Positions 28,001 through 43,000 are shown, counted from the first letter of the stretch. The stretch is 64,000 nucleotides of DNA from Prostheceraeus crozeri (GCA_907163375.1 CAJQUW010000592.1:62001-126000); one strand, 5' to 3'. Numbers and translations: made by a program. Notes: a model not told the origin generated them from the sequence alone.

Positions 28001-31000
28001 TCTTCCAAAGTCTCCATGTTTATTCCAAGTTAAGCAAATATGAGCAATACAACTAGGGTTTCAAAAGGGGTGACTGCTTTTAAAATAATCTGTACGCTAG
28101 TAACTAACTACTCATGTAGTCTGTAGGAGGTAGCGTCGCTTTGAAGTGTAGCCATTGATTAGAAACTATGTACATGTACACCCAGCCCAGCATCAGACAC
28201 AAAAAAATCGTGCTAGGATATGCCGTTAACGAAGAAATCATGGAGTATCATGCATGCTGTGATGTCTTTGGACGACTGTTGTACTAATTTCCTTCTAAGA
28301 ATTCCCCTTCTACACCTTTTCACTCTCAAAGACGAGCATGAGAGATTCAACTTCCAACAATAGGGATACAGCTTCGAAGAATAGGGATTCAGCTTCGAAC
28401 AAGATAGATTCAACTGCGAACAATAGAGATTCAGCTTCGAACAATAGAGATCAAGCTTCGAACAATAGAGATTCAACTTTAAATAGCGGAGATTCAGCTA
28501 CAAAAATGCTTTTATAATTGGTTGTCTTTTTCTGGCTTTAAATAGTGTTGTTACGGATTTCCGGATACCGAAAATACCGGATAATAATGGATAGTAACCG
28601 GATAATTGTAGATGACGGATAATCGATATTTTTACAGACTGCTATCGCCTGGTTAGCTTACATTTCAATCCTCTTCCCTTGAGGATTATTTATATAAAAT
28701 AAAGTTATCACCACAATTGTTTTTGAAATCATCACAATTGTTTTTGAAATCATCACAATCAGTGACATACTCCACACAATTCCAGCAAGAAGAAATATCG
28801 ATCACTTTTCCGATCAATTGTTAAAACAATCTACTGTAGGGGACTTTGCATAATTGAACTAATTGAACTTGACAATTGAGTTTTCCAATTTATTCCCGGT
28901 CGCTTTAGATGCAAAATGAGTGGAAATCACAGATAAATGCATTCACAAATTGATTTTCTCTTCATCACTACATGGAAGCAGTCTGCAGCATGCATGAGAA
29001 CGTTCTTAGTTGTAATTTTTCAGCGCCGCTTTCATAGTGAGTGAATCGGCAGGTGTTTAGTCCGGCGGTGCGCACCGTATTCGTATTAAAACTTATTGAA
29101 ATTGTGGAAATGTAGTCCAGGCAATCTACAGCGAATTCCATTTCAATCTGTCACAGATTGCAATCGCTTCAAAAGTCGGTTTATCTGGTACAGAGAGAAA
29201 TTCTTTACCAAATCTCAAACATCTAGGAAAATCTGGTCAGTGGAACACTCTGAACTTTCCAATTGAAGTCACGAGTCTTTTCGAAATATAAAAACACGCA
29301 AGTGAAGTCTATTAGACGGGTACACTGCAAATCGCTCAATACCAATCACATACGAAGGATGCATACTAAAATATATTTTTGGTATATTTCTGTATATACA
29401 GTAGTTGTATGATTTTCGTATGCTTTTTGTAGTGCGGCATGCTTTGCATACTAAAGCCATACATGCACAATGTCAAAGGAAAACATCAATGATGTCTAAA
29501 ATATGCTGTTTTGAGGCCCTTTGTCAACAAAGATCACACTAATGTTGCATGGTACCTACTACTGTTTTGTAAGTAGTGAGATAATGACATGCAAGAGTCA
29601 AACTTACAACAATGAATTCGATTTTTGTACATGTAAGTTTGAGGCATTTCATAAATAATCAATAAGTATTTAACCATCAACAATTATGTAATTATGCATT
29701 ATGTAATTTTGAAATGAAGCATATTATTAGTCCGAAATAAAAACACATTATAATTCATGAACGCAAAAATAGTTATGTTTGAGATATATAAGTCAACATG
29801 ATTGCACGGAAGATATCGTTTGAATGAATTCACGTTAATCAACTTGGCCCATAAAGTAGAGCTAACTTAACGTCCTGTTAAAGTGCTAGACAAGTAGCAA
29901 CGACGACATACTCGTGGAGCATAAAATAATCAATAAATCTAATCTAGTTAAATATCACACTATCAAAAAGAAATATTCACGACTGATATTACTGAAAAAA
30001 ATCTATTTGACAGTAGCATATATAAAATGTGTTTTTTTGCTTTGTGACTTAAAGCTCCACATACCAGAGACATACGAATGAGGATGAATTTGCATTGGGT
30101 CTCGTATATAAAACATACCAAAAACTCGTATTTCAGTGCAAAACATCCAATCACAGATAGAATAGTTCGTATCGCTACATACCAATCACATGCGAAAGTA
30201 AGTGAGATTTAATATAAAAACCATACCAGAGCTCTGTAAGCATGCGAGAATCTCGTATCAGATGTTAGTTTCAAATTGTATGTGATTTTGGTATATGTTT
30301 GTATGTAATTTTCGTATCCAACGATTTACAGTGCAGATTGCAAATTAGGCGGATCAGTTCGTATGCATTCAAAATCAGACTTCACTTGCAAGATCTATGC
30401 AACGCCTTGGGTTCTAGGAGGCTATCCTCGCAATGGAGTCCAGCAACAAATAAGCAAAGCAGCGCGTTTAGATGAACAGAAGCTACTTCCAACAAGAAAG
30501 CCTTCTAATGAACAAATCAAAAGCATTCCCTTCATAACGATCCATCAACTCATGATAAAGCAAGTGCATCTTTCAAAAACATAAACATTTTCTCAGTGAA
30601 ACAAACTTAAGGTCAACTTGAAAGATAAAACAATGTCTTGTGTCATCAAAACTGATAGATAATCCAACACGAACAATAAATAATAAGCGTATTTATTTGT
30701 TTCGGAATGAGAATCACACGTTGCTACAAACAAAAGTTACAGGGTATCAGTGGAGCAAAATAATGCAAATCCACAAAAGTTACTCAATGAAAATAAACGA
30801 AAAGCATTTCAGTAGCAGAAACATAAAATCATGGACGGCCCTTGATTCCTCGATCCAAATGTACTATTGAAGAGAGGAATACAGTATGGGACAAAAGATT
30901 TGATTCTGCGATTGTGGTATTGCCGTTCCTTGTAGCTCTAAACGCTGTAAACCTTGTTATGTCTTGTCAGCTGATGACTCAATTGTTTTTCGAGTATCAG

Positions 31001-34000
31001 GACTATCATATAAAATTAGCGCAATGGTCAGCTAAAATGGTTTTCAAGCTTGAAAAGTGCACAGTAATTATGATTCATGACGATGGTGTAATGTCGATTC
31101 TCTGTATTTATTTCAGATGGAAATATCACTAGAATAGGAACGTTCATTTCTTCTACAAATACACTGAAAATGATTGGCAATACTTGGTTCTACAGTAAGT
31201 ATGAAGAGCTTTTTATTAGCACACTAAAATGTCTACACAGTTCTGAATATAATTTACGACTTCACACAGGAGTAAATACTTCATCATGATTTTGTAGCTT
31301 CTTTATCTCCCTTTGCGTAAAACGTTGCAAAGTTAAGAATCCCTTGAAGTATTTTGTTATTTTTAAATACATTTGATGCTCAAACTTTCAGGCCATTTGT
31401 CTCTCCTTCATGAGGAGAAAGTGGACAGACAATTGAGCTAGGCATCATAGATATCTGGAAATTATACATGCAATTATCTGTACATCAACAACTTGATAGG
31501 ACTCCGGCCTATACCTAGACCCGAAGTGTAATACAAACAAATTTTTTATCCTCGTGCATAGCTGTCACTGTCTTGATGTCAACTTTCTCCGTCAAACAAA
31601 AGTACAGAGACAGCAGTGCATGCAAAGCTTGTAATAGTTGAGGGAATGAACCGTGAAAGTGAAAAAAGGATTGTCTTTTCACTTCGTGATTCAATAGAGA
31701 AGACAAGCCTTCCCAGCCTCGATCACACCTACACGCCAAAAGTCACATCAGAGACAAAAATGAAATGCTAGTTTGTATGAGAACATTACCTCTTACCCTC
31801 ACGTCAATCGTGTGTGATGGCTCCTCTAAAGCGGACATTAAAATCGAAAGTGTTGTACTCATACTTTTGGAGAAGGATGGGGGATTTTCCTGCATGGTAG
31901 AGAATGGAGAAAAACCATGTGAAGCACATATCAAAAAGATGGGTGGGCAGCAAACAGCATTGGAATGAATGGGTGGGCAGCAAACAGCATTGGAATGAAT
32001 GGGTGGGCAGCAAACAGCATTGGAAGGAATGGGTGGGCAGCAAACAGCATTGGAAGGAATGGTTTGGCAGCAAACAGCATTGGAATGAATGGGTGGGCAG
32101 CAAACAGCATTGGAAGGAATGGGTGGGCAGCAAACAGCATTGGAATGAATGGGTTGGCAGCAAACAGCATTGGAATGAATGGGTTGGCAGCAAACAGCAT
32201 TGGAATGAATGGGTGGGCAGCAAACAGCATTGGAATGAATGGGTTGGCAGCAAACAGCATTGGAATAAATGGGTTGGCAGCAAACAGCATTGGAATGAAT
32301 GGGTTGGCAGCAAACAGCATTGGAATGAATGGGTGGGCAGCAAACAGCATTGGAATGAATGGGTTGGCAGCAAACAGCATTGGAATGAATGGGTTGGCAG
32401 CAAACAGCATTGGAATAAATGGGTGGGCAGCAAACAGCATTGGAATAAATGGGTGGGCAGCAAACAGCATTGGAAGGAATGGGTGGGCAGCAAACAGCAT
32501 TGGAATGAATGGGTGGGCAGCAAACAGCATTGGAATGAATGGGTGGGCAGCAAGCAGCATTGGCATTAATGGGTGGGCAGCAAACAGCATTGGAATGAAT
32601 GGGTTGGCAGCAAACAGCATTGGAATGAATGGGTGGGCAGCAAACAGCATTGGAATGAATGGGTGGGCAGCAAACATCATTGGAATGAATGGGTGGGCAG
32701 CAAACAGCATTGGAATGAATGGGTTGGCAGCAAACAGCATTGGAATGAATGGGTGGGCAGCAAACAGCATTGGAATGAATGGTTTGGCAGCAAACAGCAT
32801 TGGAATGAATGGGTGGGCAGCAAACAGCATTGGAAGGAATGGGTGGGCAGCAAACAGCATTGGAATGAATGGGTTGGCAGCAAACAGCATTGGAATGAAT
32901 GGGTGGGCAGCAAGCAGCATTGGAAGGAATGGGCGGAAGGGAGTTTGCCTCTGACTGCGGGATATGCTTCCATTGCACCGTTACAGACAGTTCCACCATC
33001 CGTCTTGATTATGCCGAAGCGCTACAGACAATAAAGTAATCATTAATCTGCAACAAGTGATTAGTTAAAAGTTGCAATTGAAAAGCATTTCTATCGTCTC
33101 GAAATTATAGGCCTAACTTTAGGCATACTTATATGGGCATGTTTTTTGAAGTATTCATGAACAGATCAGATCAGCGACATGTAGAGGCCCATTTATATTG
33201 TACATATGGAGTTACAATTTCTCATTGCCTGTTAAGATACATAAACTTTCAGAACCCTCCCCCCCTGAACCACTAGGAGTGTATAAAACACTGTTTAAAG
33301 CAGATTATTGCCCGCGACAGAAATAATACACCTTTCGCCGCAAAGACGACCGAATCTGCAACTCCAACTACTGTTTTAGAAAACCGCGCGTGTTGTGTGT
33401 TTATCAGATTTCCCTTTTCGGATTCTGATTGGACGCATAAAACACACGTCAGCTCGTGTTACACATTGAGAAAGCACTTGTTCCCAATCTGTATTCAAAT
33501 GCACCCACGATGGCCAAAGCGAATATAAGCGACTAAGACAAACGTCGACTAAGGAGGGCTTTTGAAAACGGTGAGGATTTTTAGTAAAAATATTTAATGA
33601 GTTTCTAGAAACAGTAAGCAATTTCGTAGATTCAAATGAAATGACCTACATGATTATGGATAATGCTCCCTGCCATCGGAATCAAAGGTGGACAAAATTC
33701 GATTTTCTAAAACCGCAACTGCATCCGCATCCGCAGGAAAGAAAATTCTTGATCCGCAACTGCATCCGCATCCGCAGGATAGAAAATCCTTGATCCGCAA
33801 CTGCATCCGCATCCGCAAGGGGGACAAGTTTTGATCCGCATCCGCAGGGAAAAACTTGATCCGCAATTGCATCCGCATCCATATTTAGCATAAGCTTATC
33901 TGCGTGATGTGTCAACAAATGACCAATGGTGCCAATATATAACAGCCAAGTGCGCATATGGGGCTTTGTTTTAGGTTTATAACTTCAGGAATATTGATTC

Positions 34001-37000
34001 AATAGACCTATACCTGTATATATTTAGTTTCAGTCGTTGGACATACGAGTATTTACCCAATATTTCTTATTTATAATAATGACCAGTCTGCTAGAAATAA
34101 GGCCTAGATTTAGTTTATAATTTGAATATCATTGGAATTCTAGGATGCATGATGAGCTATAGCATCTATGGTAGCTCATCGGTCGGTAGCCTACACTAAA
34201 AGTATTGTAAAACAATAAGGCCCACAGCACATCTATTTTCCTTAGTTTTCTAATTTCTATATACCGTACCGATACCGAATAGGCCTACATTTATATTTTA
34301 TAATGCATTAAAGATATGGCTTATTATATTAAACGATTTTATAGATATTTATCTTTATATTACGGTATATCCATGGCTCTCAGAAAACTACGCGATTTGA
34401 AATTTAAAAATGACAATTTTCAGAAATATCTAAATGTAGTTTAGTTTAAAAGCTGCCTTACATAATATTTTGTGCTTGTGTGCTTATAATTTTCCTTTCG
34501 TAGAACTCGCATAGAAAAGTCAATTTTGATAATCAACGATATCTTTATATGTATAGATATATTCAAAAACAAATACATATATTTCACACAAAGCTCTCCA
34601 TACAAATATATATAGCTATCTATTCAACTTTCACTCACTGAAGACTGTCATGTGCGTTTGTTAGTTTTCAAAAGAACCAGCATTTCAACAGTCTCTCCAT
34701 CCAAGCTACCTCGTTTTTCAGTAACTATGTTACCGGCGCATGAAAAATGTCTTTCACTCTCTGCAGAAGATGCCTGGATAATAAAAATCTGTCTCGATAG
34801 TAGATTTAAGATAGGAAATCTGTCAGAATTTTCCTTCCAGAAATCCAATGGATTTGTATGTTTCACTTGGACTGTCATGATCTTATAGTCATTAATCTCA
34901 TCTTCAACAGTTCTTTCGCGTTCAGGTGTCAATGTTTTAGCATCAACTTCAAACATGTCATCGAAGAATCCATCAGTTTTTTCACCGTCGTCGTGAAGTT
35001 TAGCTTTCTTATTTTGTGGAGATGATTGGGACTGGGATGGATGTGCACAAGAATTGATGGGCAAGTCATTTGCAAGTTTCACTATTCCTGATTCAATATC
35101 TTGACGAACACTTTTCAACCAAGTGCTTTTTGTTGACGATGAGTTTGCTATCATAGATAACGATTTCAAATTTGGATGAAGAAACACGGCTATCATGTGT
35201 GTAGTTGTAGTCGATGTCCAATATTTCTTCTCCATAGCGAACCACAGATATTTTGCAAGGATGCGAAGACATGGATGACTGTTTGAGGCTGACTCACAGT
35301 ACTTTTCGACTTTATAATACGCAACTAACACCATATGAAGAGCTGGTCGCTTCGATGTTTCCAGTTCTCGAAATATTTGTCGTAGTGGCGCAATCCAGTT
35401 CTGGACCAAGCTAATCAACGTTCTATTACGAGGAAGCTTGTGTTGAAGCTCTTTTTTCGATAACAGATCATTCAAAGTGTCAAAACTTTCATCAAACGCA
35501 TGGAAAAGTTGTATTATATCTTCCCATCCACGTGTAAGGCATGCAGATTTGATGGTTATAGGTAATTGGTGATTTATGCCACCAGCATGTGACACGTATC
35601 CCTGCAGAGCACGCATATCATCAATTAACAGGCGTAAATCACTGTCTTCCTGAATTGTAGCTTTCATCGCATCGGTGAAACATGTATGGAACCTGTGGCA
35701 AAAACATACGAAGTTGACGTTGTCAGAAAGGGCCTTCAAAATATTAGAGCCGGAGTCAGATGTAATAGGCGTTTCATCACTCAGTCCAAACTCCCTCAAA
35801 ACTGAAGTTATTTGTGTTTTTATGTGTTCCCCAGTATGGGGGACATCGGGAAAAACTCTGCAAGCTAATCCAATTCTAGTGAAAGACGTTGCATCGGGAG
35901 AGTCAAGATAAACGGCAGAAACATCCAAGTACGATCTTTTTCGTACATTATCGGTCCATAGATCAGTAGTTAACGCAATAGAGCTGGTAGATTGAATTTT
36001 CAGCTTAATTTCTTCCTTCATTTCGGCATAATTGTCGGCCATCGCACGAGCAACAGTTCTACGACCAATCCATTCAGCCGACATATTGAAACCTTTAGGA
36101 TACGATTGTCCAATTTTAACGCCAAATTGAACAAGATTAATCAAAGATTGTTGCTCAATTGAATTGAATGAGTTCATGCCTTCGACGACGTAATTCACTA
36201 AACAGTCCTTTAACTCATTTTTCTCGTTTACTGTCATACGTTGCCGTGAATTCATAAAGAAATGGGTGATCTTCGTACTTGGAATAATTTTGTCACTTGA
36301 TGATACCTCCGCACACTTTGAGAGATGACTCCTCAGATTGGACGTTCCTAAATGTCTACCGTCATCGTTTCGAATTTTGAAAACTTTGCGACAGTTCCGG
36401 CAAGCAGCAAAGTTAATCACTTTAGTCCCATCGGCATTAACAGGGCATGCGAAGGAGTGCCAAATGTCACCAGCACCTTCGTCGATTTCGGCAAGAGATA
36501 GTTTGCCAGATTTCAATCTGTTTTCAATCGTAAATTTATCCATGTGTTCAGTTGCGACCTGTGTTGTGAGCTGCCTGCAGGTGAATGATAGGTGGGAAAC
36601 TGACTTGCCCATCAATGCGACTGCAGTCTTAGCGCTCAGCAGTGAGATAGACTGACAAAGATGTAGAGCGATAGTGGGATGAATGTTAATGATGTACAAC
36701 AGCATTCGCTTTCACGCGTTGGCTCATCGGCCAAACGTTGTAACACGTGAAGTGAGTCATCGCCACTGCTGTCTGTCCAGGCTGCTTATTATAGAAGTCC
36801 GTGGTTTTACCCACAGAGTTTTATTCTATACTCACACTAGACCGCAAGCCAAGGCAAGTACAGAATTCATAGTGTATTGGTGTGTATGAATGTGTGATGT
36901 CGAATACCTTATGAGGTAGCGATCACACAGGCCTGAACGGTTAACAATAAACTTTGGATAATGAACCTCAATGCACTTACCCTAAATCAAAACCACTACT

Positions 37001-40000
37001 CTTGTCTGAACAATGTCTTGGCTGTCTTAACGTATTAACTTATTCTTGTACTATTCAGTCTATTCTGCGGATGCGGATCAAAAAGATTATATCCGCAACC
37101 GCATCCGCATCCGCGTTTCCGAAAAATGTCAACCCGCAACTGCAGCCGCATCCGCGTTATTGAATTTTTTCAACCCGCAACCGCATCCGCATCCGCGCGG
37201 ATGCGGATTATCCGCATACCCGCGCGGATGCGGATGCGGGTTGTCCACCTTTGATCGGAATGTATACATGTAATACATGTATATCGTGACAAGTTTCAAA
37301 TATAGGCTACTGATTTATCGCATTTATCACGTGAGCATAATTATATCACACAATCATTACGTATCAAAATTATTTGATCTACATGTATATGAGTGATTTA
37401 TACAACTAGAGCTAATAATATATGCACATAAAAATGCGTGAGAATCGGCCTCCATCTAGTCCTGGCCTGAAACAAGCTTATGGCGTTCTTCCCCTTCAGC
37501 CGTCCTTGACACGCTACTATACGTAATTCAAAATCACTGACAATGTGTTCCGGATGTGAAATCAGCAGAGATGTTTCACAAAAATAAAGTGGTGAGATGG
37601 CAAGATGCTTGATAATTCAAAGGCAGAATATTATGAAATGTCAATTCTGATTGCTTTCAGTGAATTCAATAATCATGAAAATCCCCACAGAATCCTCATT
37701 GAAGAGCTATGAGAGCTGTAGGGATGGCCTCAGCACCCATACCCATGGGCATACCCACACAACCCCCATACCCACGGCAATCCTGCCTTTTGGTCGTTGA
37801 GAATTCCGCCATTAAGCTGAAATCCTTCACAAATATTCCGGCAATAAAGGTGTCGCCGTCATTTTGATTGCATATACATTGCAGGCATTGTAAGTTCATC
37901 TCAATCAATGTAGCTATAGTGAAGGAGAATTGAATCTGTCGGATAATAGAGGCGAGATGTGGACAGTTGAACAGTTTTTTATGTGGGACGTACAGTTTTG
38001 TGGCTTCAGGAAATGAAATGACATTTACATATAATAATGAACTTATCACAGTGCTCTATAGAGTTCATTAATTGGCTGGGCTACTAAACCAAGCCGGTGT
38101 TATGCACATATCAAACGTAATGATGTTGCAAATATAGCAGATGCAGTGCGATCATCTTAATATTCGATTAAAGTTTAGTTCTTCACAAACGTGTTTGAAA
38201 TCATTTTTGAACTTTCAAAACAGTAGTTTGTTGCTTTTGTTTTTGCATTAACTCACTCGGTTTCGCATCATCAATGCTGATTCTAGTACAGATCACTCGA
38301 AATCAGGATAATCCTTCTGTTGTTGTGCATTATGAGATCTCTTGGAAGCTTCAAATACATTAATTGGTTCAACTGCACACAGGAATTATTTTATTGATGC
38401 AATAATCACGAGGTGACATGCCACGCTCAATCACGCGTAATTCACGTATAAACCACGTGTAATTACACATGACCCTAAACATCTGTGGCTATGCGGGACA
38501 TTCCTGCAACATCTGTCGGCAGTCCTGTTATATAGACTTTGCGTCTCATGTGTCTGCATGTATCAGAGGCTAAACAATGTGATAGGACCTCAATTTCATG
38601 CTCAGGGAAGACAGAACATGCTTAGCGGCTCATCCGTGGTTCAGGCGGCAACGCAGACAGCCGTAGACGACGCGCAAACTATAAACGCCCGCCCGCGCGT
38701 ATTCATAAACATTCCCTATGCTTTAGCAGTATCAGATCAAGTAATTTCTAACTCTAAGTGCAGCGCGTATGTACGCGGGTGGAAGAATAGAATGTCCTTA
38801 ATCACGGATGTTTGGGGTGTTCCGTAATTACGCGTGAATTGCGCGTGGCATGTCACCTAGTGATTATACAACTTGCAATATACAGTGTAGTTCCCAAGAA
38901 TTGCCACCTTATCGATTATGTAAGTTACATCAAATATCTTTTTCTATTTTAGATGGAAAACCGCCATTGGACAAAGGACTGACTGTCACCAAGTTTCTCA
39001 GAATCAGTCCTGCCATCCAAATTCTTATTATTGTACTGGCTTCAATTGGAGTCATTTTTGCCATCTCCTGTATCTTTTTTAATCAATATTTTCATCATAT
39101 CCGATATATCAAGATGTCATCTCCACGTGTGAATAACATAATGTCAGTTGGTTGTCTTATCTCCTATCTTGCTATGGTTACTGTTACTGTTAGTCCTTAC
39201 AATTTGAATGCAGCGACTGGTTTAGACTGGCTTTGTTCTGTGAGTCGTGGGATCCATGCAGTTTTTATAATTTTTGTCATTGCTATTTTCGAGAGATATC
39301 TTGGAATAGCTTGCATATAAATATCTGTGGATTCTATAAGCTCAATACATGTTGTGATAAGAATCGCAGAAATTCGGGTCTGCAATTCAAATAATGACTT
39401 CATCACGATAGCAGTGCATGCGCATTAGTCAGTTTCACCTCCTTGTAGATGCAATGATTTGTTCAGGCCAGTGGTTATTGCCATGGGTCGAATTTATGCG
39501 CATTAAGGATGAAAAGTTTTCGCATTCTTCAGCTAGAAAAAAGCGCGAAAATTTTGGTCACGATCTCTATTGCTGCTCATTATGTAAAAGTCAAATCAGT
39601 TATATTTTAGTCAAGTTAGTGTTTAGAAATTATACATAAAGGGTTTCTATTTTTCACAAGTTTGCAAATGAACGAAGGACGAAGGAACGAAGGAACGATG
39701 AATTTTCGAAGGACTTTCGTCTTTCGTCTTTAAGGCTGAATTAGTCTGTTCCTTCAGTCATTCTCGATGACTCCTTCATTCATTCTAGCTTGAACCTTTC
39801 CTGAAAGACCTGACGAGCCCCTGTTTGATAAGACGCAGTGTCTACAGGAATCCAGTGATTGAAATTTGTCTGTCAGTACCTTTTGTACACATAATAAATA
39901 AGTTCCTTCCGCTCAAAGAAGAGATCAGACGATAAGCTTCATGCTATAATACTTCTATTGTGGCTTTTGTGTGCATATTTATTCACAGATTATCAAAGGA

Positions 40001-43000
40001 ATATTATTTTATTGAGATGCTCTGTCCTTTTCACAGATTCGCGTGTGGTTATTGACAATTGGTTTTGATCTCGCATTCGGGAGCATGTTTGTAAAAACAT
40101 GGCGCGTGTATTATGTCTTCTCAAACAAGAAAGTTGTTCGGAGAGCAATAAAGGATTGGCATTTATTTTTAATACTCAGTTTTGTAACAGGTGTTGACGT
40201 GATCATTCTGATTGCGCGGTCTATTGTCAATCCGATAAGTTGGCGGTTAATGGATGTTGGAATTCCAGTAAGTTTATTTATTCTTTTGCCTTGTCTGTCA
40301 GAAGCAATTTCGTGTCGGTAATTCATTTGCGGTTTATTTTCCGCACACGCTTTCAATGGGTTAAATCAGGACTTGACCCAGGCCTAGAAGTCAGAAGTTC
40401 AAATGGTTAAGCTTCAAAATCTCTCTAGAAGGTCCTAACAGAATGGTCTGGTGCCCCATCTTGTAGAAAATTGTTGTCTTTGTCGGATTTCATATCAGCA
40501 AAAGTCTTGTCTTAATCGGGCTACACCGCATCTTTGCAGTTATTCGTGCCCGAGGGCGCATGCAAAACAATGACCGATGAGAATTTCTTGGCAAACTTGA
40601 TCTACTAAATGTTTGAAGCTTTTAACAGTCTCCATCCATGTGAAAATAAATAATGAATGGTATAGGTAGTTAATAAGTGAAGTATTGAATTACAGGGAGA
40701 TATCGAAGACTTTTGACGGGATCTGTACCGCTGCTGCGGGTAAAGCAAAAATTATGAAAGTGAATTTTAGTGACACTACTTTGAGCAATACTTATGAATC
40801 TAACAAGCAGTGTCTTCACATTATGCACAAAATCTAACGGTGGACAAACCAATAAAGCGTACATGAGGATTCTATCACAGTTATCTTTACTAAATATCAC
40901 TTTCAGAAACCTGCAAGAAAGGGTGTGTAAGAAGTATCGGGAAAAATTTGAACATGCCTACCTTGAAACCACCCAGACAAGCCCAAAACAAAGAAATAGG
41001 ACAAATAATAGAAGGAAAATGAGATTAAAGAATAACAAGGGGCGATACGTCTATTCCATAACGTTATATTGTTATCTGATAAATTCCTTTGTGATGCATA
41101 CGACATCTCATGTGCTGCTACTGTATCACACCTTTCAAAATTTTACAAAAAAATTGTAATTTTTCCATGAATTAACAATAGAATGAAAAGAAATAGACGA
41201 TGCATCAAATTGTCATGCAAAAGATGTGCGGCTTGTGATTACCTTGTAAATGGTCTCGATGGTCTCTTGTTGTTTTCCATAGTTGGGGGAAGTAGTAGTC
41301 ATTGTAATCTATATACAGTTACATATTTAATTTTGGTGAAATTCTAATTAGAATTTGTTTCGACTTAAAAGTCAACATTCAATCAAGTTTTGAAATAAAG
41401 AAGTCATTTATCCATCTATCTCTTCACCTCTCTAGCGAACAATTTGGTTTTCAAGGTCCTTTTCACACTGTCCGGCATTTTTATGCACCTGTTGAATGTT
41501 CCTCTGTCTTCTTACAGCAAGATTTCCTCGATAAAAAGCTGTAATCAATGAATTGTCTATTATTATCATTTTTCTGAACTTTTCGCAAGCCATGTGGACA
41601 TTCATTCTGCGAATTGCAATGTCTATCAATCTTGCACAGCACTGGTCAATGCTTTGAAGGATCAGCTCTCCAAATGACATTGTGTAAGTGTATGAATGAA
41701 TTACTCTTCCGATTTACATGCAGTTCCCATGGCGTGAGACACTCACTGCCGGTTGCTAGCCTACTGTGAGTCTTCTTCACTTCTTGGCTATTTCACGACA
41801 ATGAAATTAAATAAACGATAGATCAAATTGCCATGCAAATGGTGTGCTGCTGGTGAGATTCGAACCTACGACCAAGGTTAACTAGACCTGTGCTCTAACC
41901 AACTGAGCTCGAGCCACTTACGCGACTGTGTCAATTGGCAGGATCAAACCCTCACCACCACACATCAGTTGTCAAGGCAATAATAATCAATGAACAAATC
42001 ACACGTCACAATTGTGACAGCCGACATTAAGGCAAGTAGAGGGGATCGATTGTCCACCAAATCATCTTAAGCCATGTCGTGAATGCAATTAACAACAATG
42101 AAATGAAAGTAGACAATAGATCAAATTTCCAGGCAAAAGATGTGCGGCTTGAGAAAACACATTGCAAAGGAAATTGTCGATTTGATATTATCCGTCTCAT
42201 GCAGTTGTCCATTTACAAGAAATGTGATGTTATTTAATTTGATTTAATGTAGAAGACAGATTTCTCCTTTCAAACCTCTGACAAAAAGTCGCTGGAATTG
42301 GCGAAATGGAAGGTCAATTTTGTGATCAATTTGGAAAGTAGATTTCTTGAAGGTCCAAAATTAATTTTTTCAAGAATTGTGTGTGATAGCTTTCACTGAG
42401 GCTATGAAATCAGTCTATGAATCACATTATGACAATTTTTTACTACTGACTCGAAAAGAGTATTCAAAATGAGAATGTTTTATGTAAACTCTACTTACTA
42501 AAAGTTTCAGTATTATTGAAGCATTTCCAAATTTAATGTTTGTGCTTCCTTCAAATAATTTGAATTTTTTGAGCATCTGCAAATCTTTATAATCCAATTT
42601 TAGAATTGCTTCAAGCCGTAGAATGTCATAGTCATTTTGGAGGAAAATCTTCCATACTTCATATACCTACGTACATTTGAACTGCATTTCAACAATCAAT
42701 TTTATCAACGTTCTCATAAGCGACTTTTCACCACATTCAATCAGCTTGACATCGTAGACTGTAATACTACAAGTGTTTTATAGTCACAATTCTGTAAAAT
42801 TTCAAAAGTGTCAAAATATGTCAAAAATGATTATTCTAAATTTCTAATTGCTATTTATAGCACGAAGATGAGAGACTTTTAGAAAATGAATTCCTCAATT
42901 AGAAAGTTCATGCACGAAATATATTTTTATATCATATATAAATATATTATATAGTTTCGATAATTTCATTTGATTTGGAGTGATATTTGAAAGGTAAGGC

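Larger units (their letters stand above)
33683..37253 (-). mobile_element. Complete hAT transposon with intact transposase frame
   Basis: The 3571-bp element starts CAAAGGTGGACAA and ends TTGTCCACCTTTG. It is flanked by an exact 8-bp duplication ATCGGAAT at 33675-33682 and 37254-37261, the hAT signature. Both ends carry tandem subterminal GCGGATGCGGAT-type repeats facing each other (33713-33885 and 37066-37240). The only gene is a minus-strand transposase without internal stops. It sits in the receptor intron between exons 6 and 7 and looks recent. Confidence 0.93.

Noticed and set aside
28213-28476. 87-codon minus frame with LNLYCSK repeats as a small secreted protein
   Set aside because: It is produced by a 21-bp tandem repeat and has no signal peptide or conserved context.
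31743-32999. 418-codon minus frame with CCPPIHSNAV repeats as a novel repeat protein
   Set aside because: The repeat unit is 30 bp, so several frames on both strands stay open. The frame begins and ends in transposon sequence, and nothing supports expression.
37696-38049. 117-codon minus frame as a host exon
   Set aside because: No splice sites, homology or conserved motif; one end is a CCCATACCCATGGGCAT repeat.
41848-41922. Functional tRNA-Thr(AGT)
   Set aside because: D-arm, anticodon loop and T-loop are recognisable, but the acceptor arms do not pair and a SINE body follows.
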